A stretch of DNA of 64,000 nucleotides from Arboricoccus pini (GTDB taxonomy: Bacteria > Pseudomonadota > Alphaproteobacteria > Geminicoccales > Geminicoccaceae): contig NZ_FYEH01000002.1 of NCBI RefSeq assembly GCF_900187945.1, positions 1 to 64,000 of the forward strand, read 5' to 3'. Position 1 is the stretch's first letter, and each line of letters starts with the position of its first letter. The notes under the pieces are model-generated. The model saw only the letters and a program-made list of their open reading frames with translations. It was not told the DNA's origin and did not search any database. Below are positions 40,414 to 49,307 of the stretch, piece after piece. A program made the position numbers and the translations under genes.

Positions 40414-41840
40414 GCGCCGAGAATGCATTTGTCGTAGATGTCCTTGAGCCGGCCATTGGGGTCGTAGCGCGCCTTGAGGCGGTCATAGGCCGCACGATCA
40501 TAGATCCTGTCAAATTCCGCTCGTTCGTAGAACGCATCGGAATAGAGCGACTTCAGGCCGCCCAACTCTTTCACCTTGGCCTCGATCAGCCGGTTGTAAT
40601 AGGCGCGGGGGCGGTCCTCACGGCGGCGCAGCACGTCCCAAAAGCCCACATTGACGTAGAGTTGGCCGGGTTCGAGGGGGAACAACGGATAGCGGTGCTG
40701 CGGATCGTAAGCCCGCACTGGGCAGCACCAGACCGGGGCGATGCCGATCTCCTTGTGAAACCACTCGAGAAAGACCGAAAGCTTCTCGACCGGGATCGGC
40801 ACGTCCTGGATTACCGATTCTGATCGATAGCCCAGCAGCCGGTAGGGACGTTCAAGCAGGCTGTAGCGGCTCGAAAGCTGAAGGAGCCGCATATAGACGC
40901 GGGAATTCAATCGTTTAGGGCCGAACACCAGCCGGCGCAGCAGGGGATTTTGCGCGCCTGTCGCCTTCGAGCACCAGAACCAGTCGGTGTCCCACCGCCA
41001 GATGAAGTCTCGGGCAGTCAGGTAATCCTCGAGGCGGTTTGGGATCGAGCGGTAATAGATCTGCTTAAACGTATAGTCGCTGACATAAGGTGCTTCGTCG
41101 ACGAAGCGGCCGGTGGAGAGATAATGCCGGCCCGGGCCAAAGACCTCGCCTTCGACGAAGTCAAAGGTGTCGCTTGCACATGCCGATGCCAACGCCTCGC
41201 CGAATGCGCTGGCATCGTCGACCGGGCGATGCTCGATCTTTACATAGCGTTTGCTAGGGTGACCTTTGACGATCGTACGGAGCGCGTAGCCGAGCGTGCC
41301 GAACGTATTGGGAAAGCCGAAGAACAGGTCGCTATGTTCGTTATCGGCGCGACAGGTGACGACCTCGCCGTCGGCCAGGAGGACGTCGAACGATTCGATG
41401 GTCTCGTGCACCAGGCCATAGCGAAAGGATGAACTTTCGATGCCGATACCCGCCAGGGCGCCACCAATGGTGATTGAACGGAGTTCCGGGACGACGGTTG
41501 GCATCAGGCCATGCGGCAGGCTCGCATCGACGAGACCATCATAGGGCGTCATGCCCTCGGTATCGATCAACCCGCGCTCGGTATCGATAGCTAGAACATT
41601 GTTCATCGACCTGACATCGAGCCGCTTGGCCGGCGCCTCTTGCCGATCACGGAAGAGATTGGTCGTCGTTTTTTGCAGGCGCGCGCCGACACCGTTCTGC
41701 CGCATGGCGCGCGCCAGCACTGCCTTGCGGGCCTCGTGGGCCGGATGCACCCTCCCAGCCTGTCCGGTTGATGCAGCCTCGGCCCGCGCTGCTGGCGATC
41801 TCCCTTTGGCAACGCTGCCTGCCACTGCCTGCTCGGCCAA
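40410..41840 (-). CDS. FAD-linked oxidase/reductase, DWARF1/DIMINUTO-like
   Basis: 476 residues. A PCMH-type FAD domain fills the first half: NNVLAIDTERGLIDTEGMTPYDGLV, GLMPTVVPELRSITIGGALAGIGIESSSFRYGL and LLADGEVVTC. The C-terminal half (RDFIWRWDTDWFWCSK, PVRAYDPQHRYPLFPLEPG, LYVNVGFWD) resembles the plant DWARF1 and animal DHCR24 sterol delta-24 reductases. Bacterial members are widespread and their substrates are mostly unknown. The start is TTG with AAAGG eight bases upstream. It overlaps the downstream lipoprotein gene and is 38 bases after the SMP-30 gene, so the three form one operon. Confidence 0.82.
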   Translation of the reverse strand: MAEQAVAGSVAKGRSPAARAEAASTGQAGRVHPAHEARKAVLARAMRQNGVGARLQKTTTNLFRDRQEAPAKRLDVRSMNNVLAIDTERGLIDTEGMTPYDGLVDASLPHGLMPTVVPELRSITIGGALAGIGIESSSFRYGLVHETIESFDVLLADGEVVTCRADNEHSDLFFGFPNTFGTLGYALRTIVKGHPSKRYVKIEHRPVDDASAFGEALASACASDTFDFVEGEVFGPGRHYLSTGRFVDEAPYVSDYTFKQIYYRSIPNRLEDYLTARDFIWRWDTDWFWCSKATGAQNPLLRRLVFGPKRLNSRVYMRLLQLSSRYSLLERPYRLLGYRSESVIQDVPIPVEKLSVFLEWFHKEIGIAPVWCCPVRAYDPQHRYPLFPLEPGQLYVNVGFWDVLRRREDRPRAYYNRLIEAKVKELGGLKSLYSDAFYERAEFDRIYDRAAYDRLKARYDPNGRLKDIYDKCILGA

Positions 41841-41878
41841 TGATCAAACCTTTCCTGTTTTCGCGCTTAAGCGATCCA

Positions 41879-42811
41879 CTAAGGTACCTGGGCGCCGTTC
41901 ACCGGCAGATAGATGGCGTACAGGCTCGTCGTCGCGCAAATATAGAGCCGATTGCGCTTAAAGCCGCCAAACGTGATGTTGGCGACCACCTCTGGCACCA
42001 GGATTTTGCCCAACAGCGCCCCGGCGGGATTGAAGACATGCACACCGTCCCCAGCCGACGTCCAGACATTGCCCTCGGTATCGCAGCGAAAGCCGTCGGA
42101 TGCGCCGACATCTGGTGCGGCGAAGACTTCGCCGCCCGAGAGCGCGTTTGTCTCGCTCACGGCGAACCTGCGAATGTGAAGCGGCCCGTTCGGATCAAAG
42201 CTCTTGCCGGTATCGGCGATATAGAGGGTCTTCTCGTCAGGTGAGAAGGCAAGGCCGTTGGGATTGGTGAAGTCATCGGCCACGACCTCGAGCCGATCGG
42301 TGCGAGGATCGAATCGGTAGACATAATTGGCGCCGATCTCGCTCTCGCCTTTGTGGCCTTCGAGGTCGCTCTTGTGACCGTAGGGCGGATCGGTGAACCA
42401 GATCGTCCCATCGGACTTGACGACGACGTCGTTTGGCGAGTTCAGTCGCTTGCCCTGAGAATTGTCGGCGATGACGGTGATTTTGCCGTCATATTCGGTA
42501 CGGCTGACACGGCGGCCGCCATGCTCGCAGGAGATCAGGCGGCCTTCACGATCGCGCGTGTTCCCGTTGGCATAGTTGGATGGCTGGCGGTAGACCGACA
42601 CGCTGCCTTGCAGCCCGCTCTGATCCGGGGTGAAGCGCAGGATGCGATTATTGGGAATATCCGACCACAGCAATACGTCCTGGTCACGAAAATAGACCGG
42701 ACCCTCTGCCCAGGCACAGCCGGTGAACAGCTTTAAGAGTCGCTGATTTGGATTGAAAAGGCGCTTGAAGCTTGGATCAACGACGAGATATTCCGACACC
42801 TGCTCGCTCAT
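41879..42811 (-). CDS. SMP-30/gluconolactonase family protein
   Basis: 310 residues with the repeating beta-propeller blocks of the family: CAWAEGPVYF near residue 32, RLISCEHGGRRV near 90, NSPNDVVVKSDGTIWFTDPPYG near 123, NPNGLAFSPDEKTLYIADTG near 180, and SDGFRCDTEGNVWTSAGDGV near 238. The Glu, Asn and Asp of the metal site are kept. It would hydrolyse a sugar lactone or a similar lactone. ATG has GGGAGG six bases upstream. It heads the operon with the DWARF1-like gene. Confidence 0.9.
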   Translation of the reverse strand: MSEQVSEYLVVDPSFKRLFNPNQRLLKLFTGCAWAEGPVYFRDQDVLLWSDIPNNRILRFTPDQSGLQGSVSVYRQPSNYANGNTRDREGRLISCEHGGRRVSRTEYDGKITVIADNSQGKRLNSPNDVVVKSDGTIWFTDPPYGHKSDLEGHKGESEIGANYVYRFDPRTDRLEVVADDFTNPNGLAFSPDEKTLYIADTGKSFDPNGPLHIRRFAVSETNALSGGEVFAAPDVGASDGFRCDTEGNVWTSAGDGVHVFNPAGALLGKILVPEVVANITFGGFKRNRLYICATTSLYAIYLPVNGAQVP

Positions 42812-42888
42812 TTTTAGCCTCCCGGTTCATGCCGTTGTCGCTGTGTCATGCCGCAGCCAGCAGAGGAACGCCATAGCCGGGCAGGCGG

Positions 42889-43857
42889 CTAGGGCAGAGG
42901 AATGGCGTCGCCCCAATCGGCGCGCCTTGCCAATCCGTAGCTGGTCTTGGCTCGACGACCATAGGAGTTCCATTCAGCGCTGCCGTCTGGATGGCAAAGC
43001 TTGAGCGAGATATGGCCGACGTCCCGTTTCGGACGTGCGATGACTCGGGTGTCCGCCGGTCCTCCAGGCATCCGCGCGACGGCCAGATAGATAAATTTCT
43101 CGTCCTCCCAGGGCAGGGCGGCTTCTTTTGCCTGGCGGTGCAGGCGCGAGCGCGCCACCCGTGCAGCGAAATGGCACCAGTCCGGCTGAGCCAGCGGGCA
43201 GGCCGACTTGTGCGGGCAGGGGGCGATCATCCAGGCATCCTGGTCCAGGAGTTGCGTACGCGCCGCCATCAGGCGCGCCCATCCAGCGGGCGTTCCCGGC
43301 TCGACAATGACAAGAAGGCCAGTCGTCGCCCACCAAAGACGCTCGACCAGAGCAGGGCGCCGGGCGGGATCGATCTCGTCCAGGACATACGTCAGCGTCA
43401 CGAGGTCGGCTTTGGGCAAGAGTTCCAAAGATCCTTCGAGATGACCATCCAGGTAGCTGGCATCGACCTCTAGGCCTTCAGCAAGGCGTTGGCCCAGCTG
43501 GCGGATCGCCGGGCTGGCCTCGACGAGGAGGGCGCGCTGGAGCGTGGGCCAGATCTCGCCCGCCGCCCAGGCGGCTGTGCCCGGGCCGGCACCGAGGTCG
43601 AGCAGCGATGCCGGCTTGAAGTCGGGCAGACATTTGCAAGCCGCCGTCAGGGCCGCATGGGTGGCGGCGAATGTCGCCGGCAGTCGAACGGCCAGATATG
43701 CCAGGGCCGATGCCTCATCTGCGATATGGTGCCGACCATCGCGGATCTCGGCACGGTAGCGCTTTGATAGCAAGGCTGCGTGCCGGCCGAGTTCGTTCGC
43801 CGAATGACCATGCAACAGGTCATCAACTGCTTGTTTGAGCCTGACCGGCAGGTCCAT
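42889..43857 (-). CDS. Rsm22-like ribosomal small-subunit methyltransferase family protein
   Basis: 322 residues. Motif I of a class I methyltransferase is LLDLGAGPGTAAWAA near residue 85, with VTLTYVLDEID near 155. The Rsm22 family Cys cluster is seen in MIAPCPHKSACPLAQPDWCHF near 213, which in homologues binds zinc or an iron-sulfur cluster. The mitochondrial relatives take part in small ribosomal subunit assembly; the bacterial role is presumed similar. It is a single gene with 78 bases to the SMP-30 start. Confidence 0.88.
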   Translation of the reverse strand: MDLPVRLKQAVDDLLHGHSANELGRHAALLSKRYRAEIRDGRHHIADEASALAYLAVRLPATFAATHAALTAACKCLPDFKPASLLDLGAGPGTAAWAAGEIWPTLQRALLVEASPAIRQLGQRLAEGLEVDASYLDGHLEGSLELLPKADLVTLTYVLDEIDPARRPALVERLWWATTGLLVIVEPGTPAGWARLMAARTQLLDQDAWMIAPCPHKSACPLAQPDWCHFAARVARSRLHRQAKEAALPWEDEKFIYLAVARMPGGPADTRVIARPKRDVGHISLKLCHPDGSAEWNSYGRRAKTSYGLARRADWGDAIPLP

Positions 43858-43973
43858 CCCTATTGCTCAGCCTACTTCGTTGACGACGAACCCGACGTCC
43901 ATGCAGGGCTTTATCCCTTGGTTGTCGTTCGATCCATCCAGGATGGCTCTAACGGCAATCATCTCTGGCATGC

Positions 43974-43997
43974 CGGGCTCACTGGCGGGCGAGCCCG
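43974..43997. terminator. Inverted repeat downstream of ohr
   Basis: CGGGCTC (43974-43980) pairs with GAGCCCG (43991-43997) across a 10-base loop, about 85 bases past the ohr stop in the direction of ohr transcription. No T-run. Confidence 0.35.
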
Positions 43998-44081
43998 ATT
44001 CTCCAAATGACCCGGTTTTCTATATAAGGTGACAGGTGGTCCTCGTGACAGTCGGAACGGGCCCGACCCGAACGCCAGGGC

Positions 44082-44498
44082 TCAGACAACCGTGAGCTTA
44101 ACGTCGATATTATTCCTGGTGGCCCTGCTATAAGGGCAGAATTCGTGTGCTTTTTTCACCAGATCCTCTGCCTGGGCCTTGTCGATGCCCGGGATATTGA
44201 TCTCGAGTTCAACCGCCAGTCCAAATCCCGGTTCTTTTTTGCCGAAATGGACCTTGGCCGTCACGGTCGTATCGTTTGAGACCTTGATCTTCTCCTTGCC
44301 GGCAACGGCCTTGAGCGCACCAAGAAAGCAGGCTGCGTATCCGCAGGCGAAAAGCTGCTCGGGATTGGTGCCCGGACCGTCATCGCCACCCATGGCCTTG
44401 GGCACCGAGAGGGCGAGGTCGAGCTTGCCATCCGAGGTCTTGGCACCACCGTCACGACCGCCTTTGGATGTCGCCGTCGCCGTATAGAGGATTTCCAT
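44082..44498 (-). CDS. ohr: Organic hydroperoxide resistance protein, Ohr/OsmC family
   Basis: 138 residues, the standard Ohr length. Both redox Cys are present: FACGYAACFLGAL (second Cys reactive, near residue 57) and EFCPYSRATRNNIDV (near 121). The N-terminus MEILYTATATSKGGRDG and the PEQLFACGYA block are those of Ohr rather than OsmC. It reduces organic peroxides with lipoylated partners. No OhrR gene is next to it. ATG has AAGGAG six bases upstream. Confidence 0.95.
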   Translation of the reverse strand: MEILYTATATSKGGRDGGAKTSDGKLDLALSVPKAMGGDDGPGTNPEQLFACGYAACFLGALKAVAGKEKIKVSNDTTVTAKVHFGKKEPGFGLAVELEINIPGIDKAQAEDLVKKAHEFCPYSRATRNNIDVKLTVV

Positions 44499-44704
44499 GC
44501 CCGTCTCCTTGAGGCTGACCAGATTGCGCGGACGGCCGCTTTGCCGCCCAGCCCTTCATGTTGCTCGTCGAGGGATCTTCTCAAGGCTTGCTACGATACT
44601 CGCAGCATCGGCGAAGGTATGTGTGGCGTTGGCTCTAGCGCATGGCGCTTGTTCAATGACGGGGGACGCGCGTCGCGTCTCGGGAAACCCTTAGTCATTG
44701 TCGA

Positions 44705-44725
44705 ACCGACAAAAGCCTTGTCGGT
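44705..44725 (-). terminator. Hairpin directly after tRNA-Pro
   Basis: ACCGACAA (44705-44712) pairs with TTGTCGGT (44718-44725) around a 5-base loop. On the minus strand the stem begins at the last base of the encoded CCA end. There is no long T-run; it may terminate transcription or guide 3' processing. Confidence 0.5.
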
Positions 44726-44801
44726 GGTCGGAGTGGCAGGATTTGAACCTGCGACCCCTGCGTCCCGAACGCAGTGCTCTACCAGGCTGAGCTACACTCC
44801 G
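44725..44801 (-). tRNA. tRNA-Pro (anticodon CGG)
   Basis: 77 bases with a full cloverleaf. The acceptor stem is CGGAGTG against CACTCCG with discriminator A. The D arm GCTC...GAGC, the anticodon arm CTGCG-TTCGGGA-CGCAG and the T arm GCAGG-TTCAAAT-CCTGC all pair. The anticodon read in the loop is CGG, decoding CCG proline codons. The CCA end is encoded in the DNA. It lies between the ohr gene and the polyprenyl synthase gene on the same strand. Confidence 0.97.
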
Positions 44802-44853
44802 GCTGCGGCGGTCTATAGAAGGGGCGACCGGGTTCGGCAAGCCCCAGCCGGCG

Positions 44854-45879
44854 CTAGTAGGCGCGCTCGATACAGAAATCGACAAGGTCGAGGAGCGCGT
44901 CACGCACTGGCGACGAAGGAAACACATCGAGGGCGGCCTTGGCGCGGGCACCATGCTGGCACGCTCGCTCGATCGTTTGCTCGACACCCTGGTGACGGCT
45001 GAGATATGCCTGCGCCTGACTGAGATCGACCTCGGACTGATCGAGCCGCTCCATCGTCCTTTCCCAGAAGGCACGCTCCTCGCTGCTACCCGCATTGTAG
45101 GCAAGCAGGACCGGCAGCGTGATCTTCCCCTCGCGAAAATCGTCGCCGACGGTCTTGCCAAGCTCGGCCTGCGAAGCCGCGTAATCCAGCGCGTCGTCGA
45201 CGAGTTGGAACGCGATGCCGATATGCGTGCCATAATCCGCGAGCCCACGCTCCTCGACTGCTGGCCGATCGGCAATGACCGCACCAACCTCGCAAGCCGC
45301 TTTGAAGAGCGATGCGGTTTTCGCCTCGATGACGCGAAGATAGGCGTCCTCGGTAGTCGAGAGATCGTTGGCCGTCACAAGCTGGGCTACCTCGCCCTCG
45401 GCCAGGATAGCCGAGGCGTTGGCCAGGATCTCGAGCACCCGCATCCGGTCGGTTGCCACCATGAGCTGGAAGGCGCGACTAAAAAGAAAATCACCTACCA
45501 GCACCGGACTCTTGTTGCCCCAGATCGTATTGGCGGTCGACGTGCCTCGGCGAAGATCGCTCTCGTCCACGACGTCATCGTGGAGCAGCGTTGCTGTGTG
45601 GATGAACTCGACCGCCGTCGCCAGAGCGATCTGCGCCTCGCCCTCATAATCGCAAAGCTTGGCCGCCAGCAGGGTCAGCATCGGCCGAACCCGCTTGCCA
45701 CCCGAGGCGATCAGGTGACGGGCAAGCTCTGGAATGAGGCTAACCTCGCTCTGCAGCCGCTCCAGGATCAATACATTCACGCGCTCAAGATCGGCGCCGA
45801 CCAGCCGACGTGCGCCATCGAGCCTGTCCGCCCGCTGGCGTTGGTCAGAACGTAAAGGAGGCACCGTTACACTCAACAA
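44854..45879 (-). CDS. ispB: Polyprenyl diphosphate synthase (octaprenyl/decaprenyl type)
   Basis: 341 residues. The first Asp-rich motif is LLHDDVVDESDLRRG near residue 99 and the second is QLVDDALDYAAS near 225; GGKRVRPML near 60 is the substrate-binding block. The enzyme adds isopentenyl units to make the side chain of ubiquinone. The chain length (8 or 10 units) cannot be read from sequence. The start is TTG with GGAG six bases upstream; no ATG is near. The tRNA-Pro follows on the same strand. Confidence 0.92.
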   Translation of the reverse strand: MLSVTVPPLRSDQRQRADRLDGARRLVGADLERVNVLILERLQSEVSLIPELARHLIASGGKRVRPMLTLLAAKLCDYEGEAQIALATAVEFIHTATLLHDDVVDESDLRRGTSTANTIWGNKSPVLVGDFLFSRAFQLMVATDRMRVLEILANASAILAEGEVAQLVTANDLSTTEDAYLRVIEAKTASLFKAACEVGAVIADRPAVEERGLADYGTHIGIAFQLVDDALDYAASQAELGKTVGDDFREGKITLPVLLAYNAGSSEERAFWERTMERLDQSEVDLSQAQAYLSRHQGVEQTIERACQHGARAKAALDVFPSSPVRDALLDLVDFCIERAY

Positions 45880-46058
45880 ACCGATCTCCCGTTCCTGGCC
45901 TACCAGCCCGCCCTATGACGTGTGGATGCGATAGCTTGCAAGTCTGTGCCATTCTCGTGCATGGCCTGCTTACAACCGAGCCCGGCCCCTAGCAAAGGCC
46001 GTTGTTCCAGGAAAACACCAGCCGGCGCTGCGAAGGATCGGAATGGCAAGGCCCCCCA

Positions 46059-46271
46059 ATGCTCGAATCGTTAAATAGCAAAGATCCCGTCCAGATCCTG
46101 CTCATCATGGCGATGCTGGAGAAGGCCGGTATCGACGCCACCCTGATCGATGCCCACATAAGAGTACTTGCGGGCAGCCTCGGCATTTCTCCGCGCCATG
46201 TATTGGTCTCGGCAGACGATCTGTCGCGGGTACAAGAAGTTCTGGCCTTCATGGCAAGGTGCGATCCGTGA
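46059..46271 (+). CDS. DUF2007 family protein
   Basis: 70 residues. It starts MLESLNSKDPVQILLIMAML and contains LEKAGIDATLIDAHI and RHVLVSADDLSRVQEVL, the small ferredoxin-like fold of DUF2007, a putative signal-transducing family. ATG 46059 has AAGG seven bases upstream; the open frame to 46002 has no better start. The stop overlaps the methyltransferase start by one base (TGATG), so both are co-expressed. It is divergent from ispB, a common arrangement in alphaproteobacteria. Confidence 0.88.
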   Translation: MLESLNSKDPVQILLIMAMLEKAGIDATLIDAHIRVLAGSLGISPRHVLVSADDLSRVQEVLAFMARCDP

Positions 46272-47017
46272 TGGACAGCGTAGCCACCAGTCTCGATAGG
46301 CTCCTGGGTGGCAAGGTCAATCTCTTGCAACCGCAAAAAGGCTATCGCGTGGCGATCGATCCTGTGCTGCTGGCGGCGGCTACGCCGATCGCTGCTGGCG
46401 AGCGGGCCCTCGACATGGGTTGCGGCACCTTCGCGATCGGCCTTTGCCTCGCGGCGCGCGTCCCCGGCTCGTTTGTCGTCGGCCTCGAATCCAACCCTGC
46501 GATCGCTGCCCTGGCTCGCGCGTCCATCGATCTCAACAATATGAACGAGTTCCTTTCCGTGATCGAGGGCGACGCGGCCCGACCGCCTGTGGCATTGCGG
46601 CGAGACAGCTTTGATCACGTGATCACCAATCCTCCCTATCTGACCGAGGACGCCGCCGGCAGGGCCGCGCATGCCGGACCCAAAGCCCATGCGCATGTCG
46701 AGGGTATGACGCTGGCCCCCTGGCTCGATGCCTGTCTTCGCCGGCTTCGTCCGGCCGGGTATCTCTCGATCGTGCATCGCGCCGATCGGCTGGACGAGAT
46801 CTTGAGTCATCTGAGCGGTCGGGCAGGCGACATCCGCATCTTTCCGCTCTGGCCTCGGGCCTCTTCGCCCAAACCCTCCCGTCTCTTGGTTCGCGCCCGC
46901 AAGGGGTCGCGGGCAGGTGTTCAACTCTTGCGAGGGATGGTGCTGCACGGCGAGGGCGGTACCTTTACAGCAGAAGCGTCGGCCGTCCTGCGGGACGGGA
47001 TGCCGCTCAAGCTCTAG
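46271..47017 (+). CDS. TrmN6-like tRNA (adenine-N6) methyltransferase family protein
   Basis: 248 residues. Class I methyltransferase with motif I ALDMGCGTFAIGLCLA near residue 45, an acidic GLESNPAIAALA strand end, and the catalytic NPPY motif in HVITNPPYLTED near 119, which marks N6-adenine or N5-glutamine methylases. Relatives modify adenine 37 of tRNA-Val; the target here is inferred. Motif I has GTF in place of the usual GxG spacing but is still typical of this group. The next gene starts 35 bases later. Confidence 0.85.
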   Translation: MDSVATSLDRLLGGKVNLLQPQKGYRVAIDPVLLAAATPIAAGERALDMGCGTFAIGLCLAARVPGSFVVGLESNPAIAALARASIDLNNMNEFLSVIEGDAARPPVALRRDSFDHVITNPPYLTEDAAGRAAHAGPKAHAHVEGMTLAPWLDACLRRLRPAGYLSIVHRADRLDEILSHLSGRAGDIRIFPLWPRASSPKPSRLLVRARKGSRAGVQLLRGMVLHGEGGTFTAEASAVLRDGMPLKL

Positions 47018-47051
47018 GCCGGCGATTCGACGAAAGCAGCAGCGAGGCACG

Positions 47052-47900
47052 ATGTTGGGCAAGTTAAGGCGTTTCTTTCGCCGCAAGCACGGCAAGGTCA
47101 TCCCGGCCGTCAGGCTGCAAGGTGTCATTGGCTCACGCGGGCTGAGCGGGGGGCTCACTCTGGCCGCTCTGGAGAAGACCCTCGAGGAGGCCTTCGCCGA
47201 CAAGAAAGCGCCGATCGTCCTTCTTCTGGTGAACAGTCCGGGTGGTTCGCCCGTGCAGTCCTCTCTGATCGCCAGTCGTATCCGAGGTCTGGCCGAGAGT
47301 AAGAACAAGCACGTCATCGCGATTGTCGAGGACGTGGCGGCGTCGGGTGGCTATTGGCTGGCGACGGCGGCCGACGAGATCTTCGTCGATCCCTCCTCAC
47401 TCTTGGGCTCGATCGGCGTCATCAGTGCCGGCTTCGGCTTTACGGAAGCCATTGCGAAAATTGGCATCGAGCGACGCGTGCACACGGCCGGGCAGAACAA
47501 GGCGCTCCTCGATCCGTTTCGGCCTGAACAACCGGAGGACCTGCTGCTGCTGAGCGAGATCCAAAGCGACATCCATGCCGCCTTCAAGGAGCAGGTGGTA
47601 CATCGGCGGGCAGGGCGGTTACGCCTGGAGGAGAAAGGCTTGTTCGAGGGCAAGGTCTGGACCGGGCGGCGTGCAGTCGAGATCGGGCTTGCCGACGGCA
47701 TCGCTACGGCGCACGAACTGATCCGTCAGCGCTTTGGCAAGAAGGCCAGGATCAGAGTCATCCAGGAAAAACGTTCCTGGCTGGCGCGCCGACTGCGCTT
47801 CGGTGTTGCCTCGGCAGTCGGAGATGCAGCCGAAGCGATCACCACCTCGACGCTCTCAGCGCTCGAAGACCGAATCCTTTGGCAGCGCTTCGGGCTCTAG
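47052..47900 (+). CDS. S49 family serine peptidase (SppA/SohB-like)
   Basis: 282 residues. The catalytic Ser is in EDVAASGGYWLATAADEI near residue 97 and the general-base Lys probably in TAGQNKALLDPF near 150; VNSPGGSPVQSSLI and LLGSIGVISAGFGF are conserved blocks. It has no clear N-terminal membrane helix (MLGKLRRFFRRKHGK is basic), so it may be a cytosolic or peripheral form that cleaves signal peptides or membrane-protein fragments. ATG has GAGG four bases upstream. Confidence 0.9.
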   Translation: MLGKLRRFFRRKHGKVIPAVRLQGVIGSRGLSGGLTLAALEKTLEEAFADKKAPIVLLLVNSPGGSPVQSSLIASRIRGLAESKNKHVIAIVEDVAASGGYWLATAADEIFVDPSSLLGSIGVISAGFGFTEAIAKIGIERRVHTAGQNKALLDPFRPEQPEDLLLLSEIQSDIHAAFKEQVVHRRAGRLRLEEKGLFEGKVWTGRRAVEIGLADGIATAHELIRQRFGKKARIRVIQEKRSWLARRLRFGVASAVGDAAEAITTSTLSALEDRILWQRFGL

Positions 47901-47994
47901 GAGCCATCTCTTTTCGACCTCTTTGCGTCCGACATCGTTTGCCTCGTTCTGAAATGGCTCTAGAAGGAGCGATCGGCGAATATGTTCGAAAGCG

Positions 47995-48297
47995 ATGCCC
48001 ATGCTTGGCCTCTCGATTGGCAAGCTCTTTATCCTGGTCCTGGTTGTTCTGGCCGCCTGGCGCGGCATGCGCATCATTAGCGACATACGTATTCGCGCTC
48101 AGGCCTTGGACGCGAGGCGGCGCGCTGCGGCGCACCGCGCACCCCAAGGCGGTGCCCGAGCATGGCCGCCAGGACCGGATGCGGCCTTCGAAGCGGCGCG
48201 CGCGACGACCGACCTCGTTGCCTGCCCGCGCTGCGGCACCTACGTGCCGAACGGAACGATCTGCAGGAGCACGGACGAGTGTCGCTTCCGGCGCTAG
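47995..48297 (+). CDS. Small membrane-anchored protein with a zinc-ribbon-like end
   Basis: 100 residues. An N-terminal membrane helix (IGKLFILVLVVLAAWRGM, residues about 8-25) is followed by a basic, disordered-looking linker and a C-terminal CPRCGTYVPNGTIC motif (CxxC...C), suggesting one metal site with a further Cys near the end. Proteins of this type are common between an S49 peptidase gene and glyQ in alphaproteobacteria. The function is unknown. ATGs at 47995 and 48001 are both possible. Confidence 0.7.
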   Translation: MPMLGLSIGKLFILVLVVLAAWRGMRIISDIRIRAQALDARRRAAAHRAPQGGARAWPPGPDAAFEAARATTDLVACPRCGTYVPNGTICRSTDECRFRR

Positions 48298-48377
48298 GCA
48301 GGCTAATCTTTGCTCCACCAGCATCGCTTGATTCGCGCCGCACCCGCCACTAGCGTGCGCCGCCTCATGACAAGGTG

Positions 48378-49307
48378 ATGCTTGTGCCTACCGTCGTTTC
48401 CGATCGTCCCGCCAGCTTTCAAGACCTTATCTTGCGCCTCCAGACATTCTGGGCGGCGCAAGGCTGCGTCATCCTCCAGCCTTACGACATGGAGGTCGGC
48501 GCCGGAACCTTCCATCCGGCCACGACCTTGCGTGCACTCGGCCCCGAGAGCTGGAACGCCGCCTATGTCCAGCCGTCGCGTCGGCCGACCGACGGCCGCT
48601 ATGGCCAGAATCCCAACCGACTGCAGCATTATTACCAATTCCAGGTGATCTTGAAGCCATCGCCCCCGGACCTGCAGGATCTCTATCTGCAGTCGCTCTT
48701 CGCGCTGGGCATCGATCCCCTGATGCACGATCTTCGGTTCGTCGAGGATGACTGGGAGAGCCCGACCCTCGGTGCCTGGGGGTTGGGCTGGGAGGTCTGG
48801 TGCGACGGCATGGAGGTTTCACAGTTCACCTATTTCCAACAGGTCGGCGGGATCGATTGCCGTCCAGTCTCGGGTGAACTGACCTACGGACTCGAACGGC
48901 TGGCGATGTACGTCCAGGGCGTGGAACGAGTCTATGACCTGGCGTTCAACGATCCGGCCTCGCCCGCTGCCAAGACATATGGCGATGTGTTCCTGCGCGC
49001 CGAGCAGGATTATTCCGCGTTCAATTTCGAGGTGGCGGACACCGACATGCTCTTTCGCCATTTCGAGGACGCCGAGGCGGAATGTGCGCGGATCCTTGAG
49101 CGTCGGCTGGCTCAGCCCGCCTATGACCAATGCCTGAAGGCAAGCCACCTCTTCAATCTTCTGGACGCACGCGGAGCGATCAGCGTCACCGAACGCCAGG
49201 CCTTCATCGGCCGAGTCCGAAATCTGGCCAAGGCGTGCTGCGAGATGTGGGTCGAAGCCCGGCCGAAATCGCAGGTCCAGGTCGAGGGAGCAAGCGCTCG
49301 TGGCTGA
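48378..49307 (+). CDS. glyQ: Glycyl-tRNA synthetase alpha subunit
   Basis: 309 residues, standard length. Class II motifs and family blocks: [43 protein letters not shown], then [29 protein letters not shown], and [15 protein letters not shown]. It forms an alpha2beta2 enzyme with GlyS and holds the adenylation site. ATG 48378 has AAGG just upstream; a GTG one codon earlier is possible. It overlaps glyS by eight bases. Confidence 0.97.
   Translation: MLVPTVVSDRPASFQDLILRLQTFWAAQGCVILQPYDMEVGAGTFHPATTLRALGPESWNAAYVQPSRRPTDGRYGQNPNRLQHYYQFQVILKPSPPDLQDLYLQSLFALGIDPLMHDLRFVEDDWESPTLGAWGLGWEVWCDGMEVSQFTYFQQVGGIDCRPVSGELTYGLERLAMYVQGVERVYDLAFNDPASPAAKTYGDVFLRAEQDYSAFNFEVADTDMLFRHFEDAEAECARILERRLAQPAYDQCLKASHLFNLLDARGAISVTERQAFIGRVRNLAKACCEMWVEARPKSQVQVEGASARG

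Noticed and set aside
43780-44010. 76-codon plus-strand frame between Rsm22 and ohr
   Set aside because: It overlaps the Rsm22 start on the other strand and lacks a ribosome site or family motif.
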